Positions 9,742 to 18,865 of a DNA stretch of 23,081 nucleotides are shown piece after piece. The DNA is from Terramyces sp. JEL0728 (taxonomy: Eukaryota; Chytridiomycota; Chytridiomycetes; Rhizophydiales; Terramycetaceae): positions 1 through 23,081 of the forward strand of contig JADIIU010000174.1 of NCBI GenBank assembly GCA_027603945.1, written 5' to 3'. The first letter of the stretch is position 1, and each line of letters begins with the position of its first letter. The notes below the pieces were generated by a model, which saw only the letters and a list, made by a program, of their open reading frames with translations, had not been told where the DNA came from and did not search any database. The translations under genes were made by a program, and so were the position numbers.

Positions 9742-9879
9742 ACCCGAGAAGTTTATTGTTCTTTAAAAGAGTGTAGCTGCTCTCTTTCTGGGTTGTATCT
9801 TTATATTCCCATAATCCAAGTTCCCATGCTCTCCAATATTATAGCTTGCTAATTTTTTTCCAAAATCCCGGACAATCTA

Positions 9880-10603
9880 ATGCAAAGAGATTCCATTCTC
9901 TCTTCTCTGTACGGATCAGTGAAAACCAAAGTACTATTAATTAACCCAGTTTAATACAATCTACAACGAAATAAACACCGCTCTGTCGTCCAGATCAAAG
10001 AGAAACAAAATAGTTTCAACACCAGGCAAAGTGGTGAAAAAACGTGTTAAACAATTTGATACTCCTAAACGAAAAAGAGTTGAAGAGGAGGAGGAGGAAG
10101 AAGCAGATCGATTGAAAACAATAGAAAAAAAGATCCAGTGGTTGGTAGATCAGCAGCTAACTAATTTTGACGGATTCCTATCACCAAAACTCACACCTTC
10201 TAGTATAGATAGAGAAAGGGACAGCCAATTTGAAATAGGTACGCCGTCCAAAAGTACACCAAGTACCCCAAATATCGAAAATGTTTCTCCAATAGATATA
10301 ACATCGCCTTTACTAGATATACCAATTCCACCGCCTTTGCCCCCATCAATGCCAAGCACACCGTATATTTCGTCGCCACATACTACATCTACGTTGGCAG
10401 CAGTTAGACATGCGACCCCAATGCCAATGAAGACTTTATTAATGGAAATGAAACAAGTAGTACTTAAGCCTGTACACCAGCGAGTACTGACACCTATGAA
10501 AGAACGGACAGACCATGAGACTTTGCTGAAGAAAGAGCTGGAGAAGCGGCTATTGTTTATTCAACAGGATGAAGAAATTGAATGTGAGCAATGGGAATCT
10601 TAA
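9880..10603 (+). CDS. Ser/Thr-Pro-rich protein of unknown function, possible CDK substrate
   Basis: Exons 9880-9930 and 9950-10603 with a 19-nt phase-0 intron; 234 aa. The first exon encodes only 17 residues (MQRDSILSSLYGSVKTK); without it the frame has no ATG and would have to start from GTG. The N-terminal 45 residues form an amphipathic helix (FNTIYNEINTALSSRSKRN), then a KR-rich, nuclear-localisation-like patch (KKRVKQFDTPKRKR), an acidic run of seven Glu, a short coiled coil, and a disordered centre with more than ten SP/TP sites (GTPSKSTPSTP, SPLLDIPIPPPLPPS). A charged C-terminal helix ends the protein. SP/TP clustering and basic patches suggest a nuclear or spindle protein regulated by proline-directed kinases; that is inference. 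I do not recognise the family. Confidence 0.7.
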
Positions 10604-10607
10604 TAAA
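10602..10607 (+). terminator. poly(A) signal overlapping the stop codon
   Basis: The stop TAA (10601-10603) is followed by TAAA, so AATAAA begins at the second stop base. Confidence 0.55.
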
Positions 10608-10651
10608 TTATGTTAGTCTGCATCCGGCATGGTTAATCTACCAGCGATGAG

Positions 10652-10798
10652 TTACTTGCACTCCTGAAATCCAACGCCACAAAGTTTGAAGATTTCTGGC
10701 GAAACAATCTTTCTTGTTTCCCTCCTAGCATTACTACTAATCCTATCGCGCAACTCGCTAATACTAGTTTTTATCTTTGGCTTTTTATTCTGGATCAT
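10652..10798 (-). CDS. Possible small protein, 48 aa
   Basis: A short ATG-initiated minus-strand frame with a normal-looking, charged composition (ELRDRISSNARRETRKIVSP in the middle, two cysteines near the end). It would leave only 36 bp to the divergent ARPC3 ATG. The opposite strand of the same stretch has a competing hydrophobic frame that lacks a start. No family recognised. Listed because the region 10604-10834 is otherwise unexplained; it may be only spacer. Confidence 0.22.
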   Translation of the reverse strand: MIQNKKPKIKTSISELRDRISSNARRETRKIVSPEIFKLCGVGFQECK

Positions 10799-10834
10799 AT
10801 ACTTTCACTTTTGTAAAACTAAACTGACGTAGAA

Positions 10835-11423
10835 ATGCCGGCTTATCACTCATCGTTTAACCAAACCGATGCCAAAATCATTTCCATCCCGATTCTTCCA
10901 ATCAAGACGAAAGCAAGGCAATTTGCCCCAAGTAACTTTATATTAATTAGACCAACTGGAAGAAGGAGATGACATTATTGATGAAGGTACTACTCGTTAA
11001 TGTTAGCTCTCGGATTATTCAGAGCAAACACGTTTTTCAGAAATTTCGATATCAAAGGAGGTGCAGACAGGTTGTTGATTTACTTGACCCTGTACATCCA
11101 AGAATGCTTAAACAAACTACAAAAATTACCAAATTCCATTGAAGGTTCCTTTTGCTAATCCAGGATCAAAGATCTTGCAAACCCATGCGGTTCAAAACTT
11201 TCCACTTCCAGGAGATGCTACTTTTCCATTGAATTCAATGTTTGAGAAACCAATGACCAGACAAGATGCAGAGTTCTTGAAAGGATACTTGACTCAACTG
11301 AGACAAGAGTTAGGACAGCGATTGATTGAGCGCATTTACGAAGAAGACAAACCTAGCAAGTGGTGGATGTGTTTTTCTAAAAGAAAGTTTATGGGAATGT
11401 CTGGGGTAGGCACCTTTCAATAA
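10835..11423 (+). CDS. ARPC3: Arp2/3 complex subunit 3 (p21-Arc)
   Basis: Exons 10835-10931, 10951-10986, 11007-11144, 11164-11423; introns of 19, 20 and 19 nt, all phase 1; 176 aa against about 178 in animals. The start MPAYHSSFN is the classic ARPC3 N-terminus. Other conserved blocks are DDIIDEALGLFRANTFFRNF, ADRLLIYLTLYIQECL, NFPLPGDATFPLNSMFEKP, RQELGQRLIERIYEEDKPSK and WWMCFSKRKFMGMS. Exon 2 is only 36 nt. ARPC3 links the Arp2/Arp3 heterodimer to the complex that nucleates branched actin, used in endocytic patches and, in zoosporic fungi, in amoeboid movement. The stop TAA is inside AATAAA. Each intron is needed: unspliced reading hits stops. Confidence 0.96.
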
Positions 11424-11424
11424 A
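11419..11424 (+). terminator. poly(A) signal containing the ARPC3 stop codon
   Basis: AATAAA includes the TAA stop (11421-11423) as its bases 3-5; the next gene starts 77 nt downstream. Confidence 0.55.
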
Positions 11425-11500
11425 CTCTTTTCTTTCTGCAATAGCTCTGACTGCAGAAATCTTTGCAGTGAGTGTGCCTCGCTTTTTAACTTTGCAAATC

Positions 11501-12945
11501 ATGTTTATATTTCTTGTAACTTTTGCAGCAGCAATCGGAGGACTATTATTCGGATATGAAATAGGAGTGATATCGCAAGTACTCGGTATGCCATCATTCC
11601 GATCAGCATTCCAGCTCGATTCTTACATCGAAGGTCTTATCACTTCGACCTTTCTCCTTGGCTGCACCGTAGGAGCGATAATCGTGTCTAGGATAGCAGA
11701 CACACTCGGAAGAAAAAAGTCAATCATAATCGCTTCAGTACTCTTTATTCTTGGTGGACTATTACAGAGTTTATCCATCAAAATGTTTTATATTGGAAGA
11801 ATAGTATCCGGATTGGGGATTGGGATTTTGTCTAGTGTCGTGCCATTGTTTATAGGGGAAACAGCCCCGACGTCTATCAGGGGGCAGTTGATTTCTGTCC
11901 AACAGCTAATGATTACGCTTGGAGTATTTCTAGCCTCGGTCGTCAATGCTTGGATAATTTTGAATTTCAAGGGTGATTTTGAATGGCAGTTGGCACTTGG
12001 TATCCAAGTAATCCCCTCCACATTCCTGTTAGTAATCATGTTTTCAATGCCTGAATCTCCTCGATGGCTCGCAAACAATAATCTAGAGTCAGAGTGCTTG
12101 AAAACATTGATAAGGTTGCGGGAAGGGTACACTGATGAAGAAATCGAGCAAGAGTACCAAGAGTTGTTGAATTGCATAAAGATGGAGCGACGGATTGGCG
12201 AAGGAACTTTTAATGAACTGCTTGAAAAAGGTATTGTAAATAGAGTGTGGTTGGCGGTATTAATACAAATGTGTCAGCAATGGACAGGTATTTGACACTA
12301 ACGAGGAATCAATGTAATTTTATACTATCAAAATACCTTGTTGCAAGGGATGGGGTTAGACGCAGAGCAAGCTGCTATACCGTTTACTATTGCAAACAAC
12401 TTTGTCAATTTTATCGCAACGTTTCCTGGAATATACCTTGTTGACCGGCTGGGGAGGAAGCAGCTGCTGGTGTTTGGAGGAATTGGAATATTCATTTCCC
12501 ATTTCCTGGTATTTGTTTTTATATCTTTGGGCAATGCAGGAATGAAGGGGATGTATTATCTTGCCATATGCTCGGTGTACCTGTTTATCTTTTCGTTTGC
12601 GAGTAATTTCAACTAATGTAGGTACCTGGGGGTAATTGAAGCTAATGTAGACCTATTGCATGGATATACCAGAGCGAGATCTTTCCACTACGTGTCAGGG
12701 CAAAAGGAACTAGCATTGGAACCATTTCAAATTGGGTAAACAATGCTGTTATTGCATTAATAACCCCACTTTTGATTAGAATGATTAACGAGCAGATTTA
12801 TCTTATATTTAGTGTTTGTGGGGTTGTGATGGCGTGGTTTGCTTATAAACACGTACCAGAGACCAGTGGCAAGTCTCTAGAAGAAATGGATCTCATTTTT
12901 GGCGATGGGTATTTAGGACTCGATGGCCATTCATTCATTGAATAG
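11501..12945 (+). CDS. Sugar/H+ symporter of the major facilitator superfamily (sugar porter family)
   Basis: Exons 11501-12287, 12306-12602, 12622-12631, 12651-12945; introns of 18, 19 and 19 nt; 462 aa, at the short end for the family because it begins directly with TM1 (MFIFLVTFAAAIGGLLFGYE). Signatures in order: DTLGRKKS after TM2, GRIVSGLGIGILSSVVPLFI with GETAP, PESPRWL in the central loop, QQWTGINVILYYQN in TM7, VDRLGRKQ, STWGPIAWIYQSEIFPLRVR in TM10, and PETSGKSLEEMD at the end. It imports hexose or a related sugar across the plasma membrane; substrate not predictable. The third exon is only 10 nt and supplies STWG of the conserved TM10 motif. A GTG at 11468 in the same frame is not used as a start here. 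AATAAA follows the stop closely. Confidence 0.94.
12603..12650 (+). other. Twin 19-nt introns flanking a 10-nt coding microexon
   Basis: Intron gtaatttcaactaatgtag (12603-12621), exon gtacctgggg (12622-12631), intron gtaattgaagctaatgtag (12632-12650). The introns are identical except for four central bases. Splicing both gives FA-S-T-W-G-P-I-A-W, the conserved sugar-porter TM10 motif; skipping the 10-nt exon shifts the frame. Confidence 0.85.
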
Positions 12946-12951
12946 TTCCAT

Positions 12952-12957
12952 AATAAA
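12952..12957 (+). terminator. poly(A) signal of the sugar transporter
   Basis: AATAAA begins 7 nt after the TAG stop and 46 nt before the next gene's ATG. Confidence 0.55.
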
Positions 12958-12985
12958 TTTACGTGAATTGGTTTGTTTGTGTTGA

Positions 12986-12991
12986 ACGCGT
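12986..12991 (+). promoter_or_regulatory. MluI cell-cycle box-like element before the Bud4-like gene
   Basis: ACGCGT lies 12 nt before the ATG at 13004 in a 58-bp intergenic gap. In fungi this core is bound by MBF for G1/S expression, which would suit a septation gene. One hexamer close to a start codon is weak evidence. Confidence 0.25.
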
Positions 12992-13003
12992 TTTTTCACC
13001 GAA

Positions 13004-15516
13004 ATGCCATTAGACGATATACCAAACCTAAGGGAGCGCTCAGCAGTGTCAAGCAGCCCATTCTTTATCAATGACGAAAACAAAATCAAGAAAAGCTCTA
13101 GTATGCTGAATTTGCCAGAGAGTGAAGTTTCGGTAAAGTCCAGCCCGTTCTTCAAACTCGACCAGGAACGCAAAAAGGAATCTCTCAAACGCACAATATC
13201 CTTGGTAAGTATTATTGATTTAGAAAACTCCAAAAAAGCAGCAAATGCCAAAAAAAGAGTCGATGTTGGACCTGTTGCGAAACTTTGATCATACTGAAAA
13301 GAAGGAGCGCATTGTGTACCAATCTAGACCGCCATTGCTGAAAAAAGAAAAGGCATTAGAGAAAGCATTTGGAAACGAAGTTGTCTACGAAGAGGGCGGC
13401 AGTTTGCTGGACCGACTAAAGAAATTTACAAACACGTCAAAACCAGTTGAACCTAAAACGCTTTTTACCAAAAAATCTCCAGAAACGGTTGGATCAAAGA
13501 ACAGTGTCGATACCAGCGAGAAAGAATCCAATTGTGAAATCGTACATGAACAAAACGGGTCAATCAAAGACAGGCTAAACAAGTACCACACTAGCCTTTT
13601 ACAGAATGAAACGCCAGCCAAAGAAGTAACAAAGCCAAATCAAGAAAAAGCTGGATTGCAAAACGAGGAGACCCTATTGGTGAAGGATATCCAGAAACTG
13701 GCAATGGGGGAAAAGAATTCAGAGATTGTGTATGAAGAAGGAGGCTCGCTATCTGAACGACGAAAAAAATTCTTGAATGATACCAATCCAAGAATTCCAG
13801 TTGCCTCTTTTTCAACTCCAATTACCAAAAGTACCCTTCAAGGAAAGAAACCATTTGAAGAAACAATTAATCAAATTGAATCTGCTGGTGCTTTACTCTG
13901 TAAAGTTGAAGGAAATGCAAAAGAAGCTGTTGATAAGATTGAAACGGGCGTATCAGAAATGGACATTCCAAAAACAACATCCCCTGAACTTGAATCTAGT
14001 AATGTCCCAACTCAAATGGAATCTGGAGCAATCAATCTCGATGTAAAAATCGCTAAAAATAGTTTCCTGAAATCAGTTTGGGATCAATATTCGAGGAAAA
14101 AGACCAGTGGATTACCAATTTATGGGGTTTAAGCAATGTTGAGCGGCAGTCAGTCGAGCCTGACTATGATGAAGTATCTGTTGTTGAAGAACAAGAACTG
14201 GAGCAAGAACCAGATTTTAACACTTCACTAGAACAAATTGATCATATCATTGATTCTTATGACGGCCAAGGAAAGAAAGAGTGTATCCTTGATGTTTCCA
14301 AAAGTTCAGATACACTCAAGCAAAGCAGTGACGAATTAAGCATCCCTAAATCTGAAATCGCTGAATATCGAATGAAGAAATCAGTTTCATTTGCCTCTGC
14401 TTGGAAAGGTGATTTGGAAAACACTAAAATGGTCTGCAGCGATCCAGCGTACTTTGATGAAATCCACGAAAACGTTGGGAGATTGCTAATTAAAAGTAAT
14501 TACCCTTAACATAGTTACAAATATCCACGATGTATTTATTGCCAGCGAATATGATCGAGTCATTGACTTGGAAATCTGTCAAGGAGTAATGTGCCAAACA
14601 TCACCACCATATACACTAAAGCAAAGCCAAACAAGTTTGTCAGTAGATTGGGAAACTCAGATATCTGTAGTTCCGAATACTCCAATTCATTTCAGACTCA
14701 AAGTACGCCAGGTTTTACAAAACGAACAGGGAATGAAGCAAAGTTCATCAAGCAAATCAACCCTCGGGTCTGGAATCATGCAAATGTCCAGTAAATTCTT
14801 GACAAAGTTCAGTCAAAACAATCTTACACACTCTGGCTCGCTTTCTTCGATTACATCCGCTTCTTCAGCGAATTTCAAAAAAGAACCGATATTCGGATCA
14901 GTCCAAAATATGCGAACAGGCCACTTTATGGTGTGCAATGTTCAGGAATGGGTAACAGAAATGTCAAACCAAGTCAGCACTGCCGTTTTTGAACTATTCG
15001 AGATTGATTTCTCCAAACCGAAAATGTTTTCATTCAAAAAAACAGATAATGTAATTTCAATTGGTAAAATCACCAGCCAAGTATTTTTCATGAAAAGTAT
15101 TTCACACGGAAACGAATTGCTGCCAATCAGCCTTTCTGAATACAAGGATGATCTGCAAACTGTCGCACTGCACTCTAAAGTTTGGAAAGAAGGCCGTTTG
15201 AAGCAACTGGGCGGAGACTGCAGTGAATGGAAATCTAGATTTTTCAGACTAATTGGAACATTTTTGATTGGATACCACGAAACAGTAAATTAAACTAACA
15301 TAGACATTGGATGTAAAAACAAAGATTTGTCTGGGGCAATTGGAAGCAATCAAGTTCAATGATAGAGACGACTTTTTCTCTTTGGAATTTAGAGATGGAG
15401 AAATTATAAAGTTCCAATGTAGCGAGGATAGACTGGTCAAGCATGAATGGATAGAAGCTATTGAAGATTCTCAAAATATTTTAGCTGACAATCCGCTACC
15501 TGCTTGGGCACAATAA
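13004..15516 (+). CDS. Bud4/Mid2 anillin-like septation protein with C-terminal PH domain
   Basis: Exons 13004-13204, 13224-14042, 14063-14495, 14515-15284, 15304-15516; introns of 19, 20, 19 and 19 nt; 811 aa. The first half is disordered and charged, with two SSPFF motifs and three related blocks of the form E-I/V-V-Y-E-E-x-GS-L-x-x-R-x-K-F. The second half is an anillin homology region: GRLLIKITNIHDVFIASEYD, SVDWETQISVVPNTPIHFRLKV, HFMVCNVQEW, IGKITSQVFFMKS, then a PH domain starting GRLKQLGGDCSEWKSRFFRL and GTFLIGYHE, with EWIEAIED in its final helix. The GGDC-x-x-(F/W)K-x-RFF stretch is very like yeast Bud4. Such proteins scaffold septins and the contractile ring at the division site. 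Intron 14043-14062 was chosen over other frame-compatible options because it alone fits the intron pattern of the window. TAA lies inside AATAAA. Confidence 0.85.
13371..13772 (+). repeat. Three diverged copies of a 19-residue block in the Bud4-like protein
   Basis: Copies at about 13371-13427 (NEVVYEEGGSLLDRLKKF), 13527-13585 (CEIVHEQNGSIKDRLNKY) and 13716-13772 (SEIVYEEGGSLSERRKKF), spaced 156 and 189 nt. A weaker fourth relative (ERIVYQSRPPLLKKEK) precedes them near 13306. Conserved acidic-hydrophobic start and GS-L-x-(D/E)R-x-x-K-aromatic end suggest a repeated short binding motif. Confidence 0.65.
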
Positions 15517-15517
15517 A
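15512..15517 (+). terminator. poly(A) signal containing the Bud4-like stop codon
   Basis: AATAAA includes the TAA stop (15514-15516). The convergent transcription-factor gene ends 82 nt further on. Confidence 0.55.
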
Positions 15518-15598
15518 TTTATATTTTATGTTTTGACAGTTAGACTTTCTCAATCACCACTGGAAATCGTTGCCAAACTTTTGATAGGAAATGAAATG

Positions 15599-17383
15599 TT
15601 ATATTTTTGAAACTAACCTGGCAACGTCTTGTCCCACAATCTTTGCTCTGAGAGTATAGTCGCCAATTTGATTAATTAGCAACACTAGCTTCTCCATGTC
15701 TGGCTTGACGGATTTCAGGATATCATGTTCATTCCTATAGGCAATCACAAGTGTTGAGCATATGCAGAATTGGAAAAAGGCAATCATCGGAGTGCCAATC
15801 AGCGGACTGCATACTAAATTGTCTTCAGAGGCTAATCCAGTAGCTTCGTTGGCCATATTCACTACATGACAGGCTGCTTTAAACGTGGCAAAAAGAATTT
15901 CCTTTGCTGGAACTTCCTTTCCGCCAAGTTCAAGGGGATAGAGGCTTTCATCGCCCTGCAATATACCAGATAGATGGATATACGAGAACATTGTGAGAAC
16001 AGTCAGATTGATGGTGTAAAATTCCCTTAGGCTTTTGATTAGCGGTGTAGTAAAATCAGAGAGCGACCGGATCATTTGCGTCGGTGCTGGAAATGTCTTT
16101 AGCATGGTTAGTAGTTGAGTGTGAAAAGATCTTTTTGTTTCAACATCAGTGTCTAATTTCGGCTCGTATTTCTTTAACCTGCTGAATTTGACAATTTCTC
16201 TGAAAAATTTCAGTCGCTTGATTTGAGACTGAACTCTTTTCTTTGCGTTTGGCAAGAAATAAGTGAATTTTGTCGAATTTTCCTTACATTCGTCATATAC
16301 AGCTGCATGAATAGTATTTTCCCAAACAGTGTTTTTCGCTTTTGATGGTTCAAATTGACGGCCAAAGTAATTTGAAAGGTAGCCTTGGATGCGAGATGAG
16401 TAGTCTAAAAAGGTTTCCTTTAGAGATTCTGTAATGTTCAAATCTGGATACAATGTTTCATCGATAATAAAATTATCTCCTTTTGCAATTGCCATATGAG
16501 TATCTATGGTAAATGCCATCAGATATAAAGTGTATCTTTCAGTCAGGTCTCTTTCAGAAAGTTGGCCAAATTGGATTTCCATTGAATCCATCTGCAAAAT
16601 CAAATCATCAATAGATATCTGCCGAGTTTCAGGTTCATGGTACTCGTTTGGATTAAATATTTTATATTTCTTGCCAAGCAAATACACAGCATGAAAGAGC
16701 TCGAAGGCTTTATCTCTGTTGCCAATCATTTCTAAAGTTCCAGAATGCAACAGCAATGCACGAATATCGTCACAAAGTTCTAGATTGCTTTTGTATTGAT
16801 TTAGTGGCTTCATCATTGCAATACCCACGTCATACTGCTGGGCAGCTTCATACCGCTCTTTAAATGTTGGTGGTGAATTAAAAAGCAACGGATGACTAGA
16901 ATAGAAAGTTGAGGCGTAGCAAATTGCTCTTTTTAATAGCTTTGACATTGCTTCCGGTCTGTTCATTGGTATTACAGAAAAGTTGTCCAAAGTAACTGAA
17001 AATCCACAATAATAAAGAAATGATAATGATATCAAATGGGTCTCCAATTCACTTTGTTGCAATTCGGTAATGTTTAATCTTGGAGCAGCCATTTGGAAAT
17101 CAAACACAAATTGGTCTGGGTCAAACAAGCTTTGAGATTCTGTAAACGGGGGCATATCATACTTTGTCATTTCCGGCGATAATTCCTGTGTGCTATGTAT
17201 TGAAGAGTATTCACTGTCATTGCTAGCTGGTGGTGATGTTTCTCGGTCATATCGACATGCACTGTTCTTGCCATATATGCTTTTTTGGTACAAGACACAT
17301 TTACTGCAAGGCAAGCGTCCATCGCACTTTACTTTTCGCTGTCTACACACTGCGCACGGATTGTTGTTTCTTTTTTGCTTCAT
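15599..17383 (-). CDS. Zn2Cys6 fungal transcription factor
   Basis: Intronless, 594 aa. The N-terminus carries the binuclear zinc cluster: Cys10, 13, 20, 26, 29 and 43 (PCAVCRQRKVKCDGRLPCSK), with spacing C-x2-C-x6-C-x5-C-x2-C-x13-C. The last spacing is longer than the usual 6-8, but the basic residues between cysteines are typical. The remaining 500 residues are mostly helical and resemble the fungal-specific middle homology region (for instance HLSGILQGDESLYPLELGG). Such proteins bind CGG-type half sites as monomers or dimers and are fungus-specific, which supports the taxonomic call. Regulon unknown. A minus-strand TATAAAG lies about 114 nt upstream of the ATG. No perfect AATAAA was found downstream of its stop. 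Confidence 0.88.
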   Translation of the reverse strand: MKQKRNNNPCAVCRQRKVKCDGRLPCSKCVLYQKSIYGKNSACRYDRETSPPASNDSEYSSIHSTQELSPEMTKYDMPPFTESQSLFDPDQFVFDFQMAAPRLNITELQQSELETHLISLSFLYYCGFSVTLDNFSVIPMNRPEAMSKLLKRAICYASTFYSSHPLLFNSPPTFKERYEAAQQYDVGIAMMKPLNQYKSNLELCDDIRALLLHSGTLEMIGNRDKAFELFHAVYLLGKKYKIFNPNEYHEPETRQISIDDLILQMDSMEIQFGQLSERDLTERYTLYLMAFTIDTHMAIAKGDNFIIDETLYPDLNITESLKETFLDYSSRIQGYLSNYFGRQFEPSKAKNTVWENTIHAAVYDECKENSTKFTYFLPNAKKRVQSQIKRLKFFREIVKFSRLKKYEPKLDTDVETKRSFHTQLLTMLKTFPAPTQMIRSLSDFTTPLIKSLREFYTINLTVLTMFSYIHLSGILQGDESLYPLELGGKEVPAKEILFATFKAACHVVNMANEATGLASEDNLVCSPLIGTPMIAFFQFCICSTLVIAYRNEHDILKSVKPDMEKLVLLINQIGDYTLRAKIVGQDVARLVSKI

Positions 17384-17651
17384 AAAGATTCAAAGGCACA
17401 AACGAAATCTAAATGGGGAAGCCACAACTTGATATGGTTACACAACTGATTCGAAAATGATCAGATTCAAGAGAGTCGTCGACTAAGTCCGGGACTCTTT
17501 ATAGCTGCATTGTCCACACAGCTTGATAAGAGTTTTTCTAATTTGCGCTCTAATGCGGGGTTTGCTTGAAAAGCTGTGAAGGATCAAGTATATTGCAAAC
17601 AAATGACGGGCATATCCAAATTCCACTAATGTGGTTATTTCTTTAAAAGAA

Positions 17652-17657
17652 TTTATT
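17652..17657 (-). terminator. poly(A) signal containing the stop codon
   Basis: Minus-strand AATAAATAAAT covers the last two codons and the stop; the second AATAAA contains the TAA stop at plus-strand 17653-17655. Confidence 0.55.
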
Positions 17658-18657
17658 TATTTGCAGTTGATTGAATCTTAAAGTACTTTTCCTTGTTCTT
17701 GACTACTCTGTAAACGACAAATCCAATCAGACAAACGGCTGGTATGATGGCAAAAAGGAACTCCTTGGAATAAAACATGAAATCATATGGCTGAGTGTGT
17801 ACTCTGAAATTGGATTTACTGGTAACGTTAAATAATCCTCCCATTCCATGAAAATCAACTTTTCCAGTGGTATTCCCGTTGAAACTCAAATACGCAGAGT
17901 TGATCCGACTAATTAGTGATACACTTTCAGCGACAAAACTAGCTTCATAGCTTGCAAAAACCATATCACCATACACTTGGGTATTGTTTTTCCATTCAAA
18001 TTTACTAATCCCACTGAAATTGCAGTTCCTGAACACAGAGGTGTAATCAAGTCCTAAACTACCATTAAATGCTCCATCTTGGAATAAAAGGCTTCCGTTG
18101 TAAAATCGTAACAGTTCCGATCGATAATCTGGAAAAGTACCATTAAATGACCAATCACTGAGTAGAAACGAACTAACAGTCCCCATAAATTCTCCAGAAA
18201 TGTTTGTTGCATTTTGAAATTGAATCACTGGATAGATTGATTGATTCATAAGGGCTTCCCCAATCGCAATAGGGTCATTCATCTGAAAAATTGAATCCAA
18301 ATTTGGAGCTTTACCAAATCCGACAAAATGGTTCAAACCAATACTGACTGACACTTGCTGAGCATGGATTTGCGCATTTCCTTCAAGTTGGAGAAAGTCT
18401 GAAACATTTGATTTTCCCTCTCCGCTCCAGCTAATATTGTTCATACAAGTCATGTCGGCTTGAATCGCGTCGTACAAACGGCTACTAAAATAGTTTGGAT
18501 CTACTTCTTCTGGCATAGCTACATTGAGATAGGTAGGATGATAAGGATCATAATTATAACCTGGTCGCATTTCAACAGTTTTCGAATTGTTCATTGGAAT
18601 TCCGAATTCTAGCGGTACATTAAAGTTGAAATCAAACAATTGAACTTGTCCCTGCAT
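17653..18657 (-). CDS. N-glycosylated single-pass membrane protein of unknown function
   Basis: Intronless as read, 334 aa. The N-terminal 290 residues carry 13 N-x-S/T sequons (for example NGT, two NGS, NFS, NNT, NVT), a density typical of an extracellular or lumenal domain. One hydrophobic helix follows (FLFAIIPAVCLIGFVVYRVV), then a short basic tail (KNKEKYFKIQSTANK). This is a type I layout, yet the N-terminus MQGQVQLFDFNFNVPLEFGI shows no signal peptide. I searched the 200 bp up to the neighbouring gene for an upstream exon and found none with an ATG, although an acceptor-like CTAATCAG sits 2 nt before the ATG. The ectodomain has many short beta-prone segments; no family recognised. Two TGAGTCA elements lie upstream. 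Confidence 0.7.
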   Translation of the reverse strand: MQGQVQLFDFNFNVPLEFGIPMNNSKTVEMRPGYNYDPYHPTYLNVAMPEEVDPNYFSSRLYDAIQADMTCMNNISWSGEGKSNVSDFLQLEGNAQIHAQQVSVSIGLNHFVGFGKAPNLDSIFQMNDPIAIGEALMNQSIYPVIQFQNATNISGEFMGTVSSFLLSDWSFNGTFPDYRSELLRFYNGSLLFQDGAFNGSLGLDYTSVFRNCNFSGISKFEWKNNTQVYGDMVFASYEASFVAESVSLISRINSAYLSFNGNTTGKVDFHGMGGLFNVTSKSNFRVHTQPYDFMFYSKEFLFAIIPAVCLIGFVVYRVVKNKEKYFKIQSTANK

Positions 18658-18729
18658 GGCTGATTAGTTTTTTGTCAAGTTTCTGCCACGAAAGTCTTTG
18701 TACGAATGGCTTGGTGGCTTGGTTCAGAT

Positions 18730-18771
18730 TGAGTCACAAACTTGTAAAATCACAGACAGCAATCTGAGTCA
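18730..18771 (-). promoter_or_regulatory. Two TGAGTCA (AP-1/Gcn4-type) sites
   Basis: TGAGTCA at 18730-18736 and 18765-18771, 35 bp apart and 73-108 bp upstream of the membrane-protein ATG at 18657. The motif is palindromic. About three are expected by chance in the window, but the pairing in a promoter is suggestive. Confidence 0.3.
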
Positions 18772-18859
18772 TCTGGGTTAATTACGAGTCTTTCTACCAA
18801 CACTGTAAACTTTTACCGTGGATATTCCAATACAATAACGACTTGAGTTGTATAAAATC

Positions 18860-18865
18860 TTTATT
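18860..18865 (-). terminator. poly(A) signal overlapping the AMPK beta stop codon
   Basis: On the minus strand the TAA stop (18866-18864) is followed directly by TAAA, so AATAAA overlaps its last two bases. Confidence 0.55.

Noticed and set aside
9559..9852. 97-codon plus-strand frame opposite the methyltransferase start
   Set aside because: Cys/Phe/Leu-rich antisense shadow of the zinc-ribbon exon; the minus strand has clear motifs.
13591..13828. Minus-strand frames opposite the Bud4-like gene
   Set aside because: Shadows of the conserved repeated blocks on the plus strand.
14076..14095. Alternative intron in the Bud4-like gene, also frame-compatible (as is 14127-14143)
   Set aside because: 14043-14062 starts with GTA, has CTAA with A at position 14 and is 20 nt, matching all other introns; the alternatives have poor 5' sites and no branch motif at the right place.
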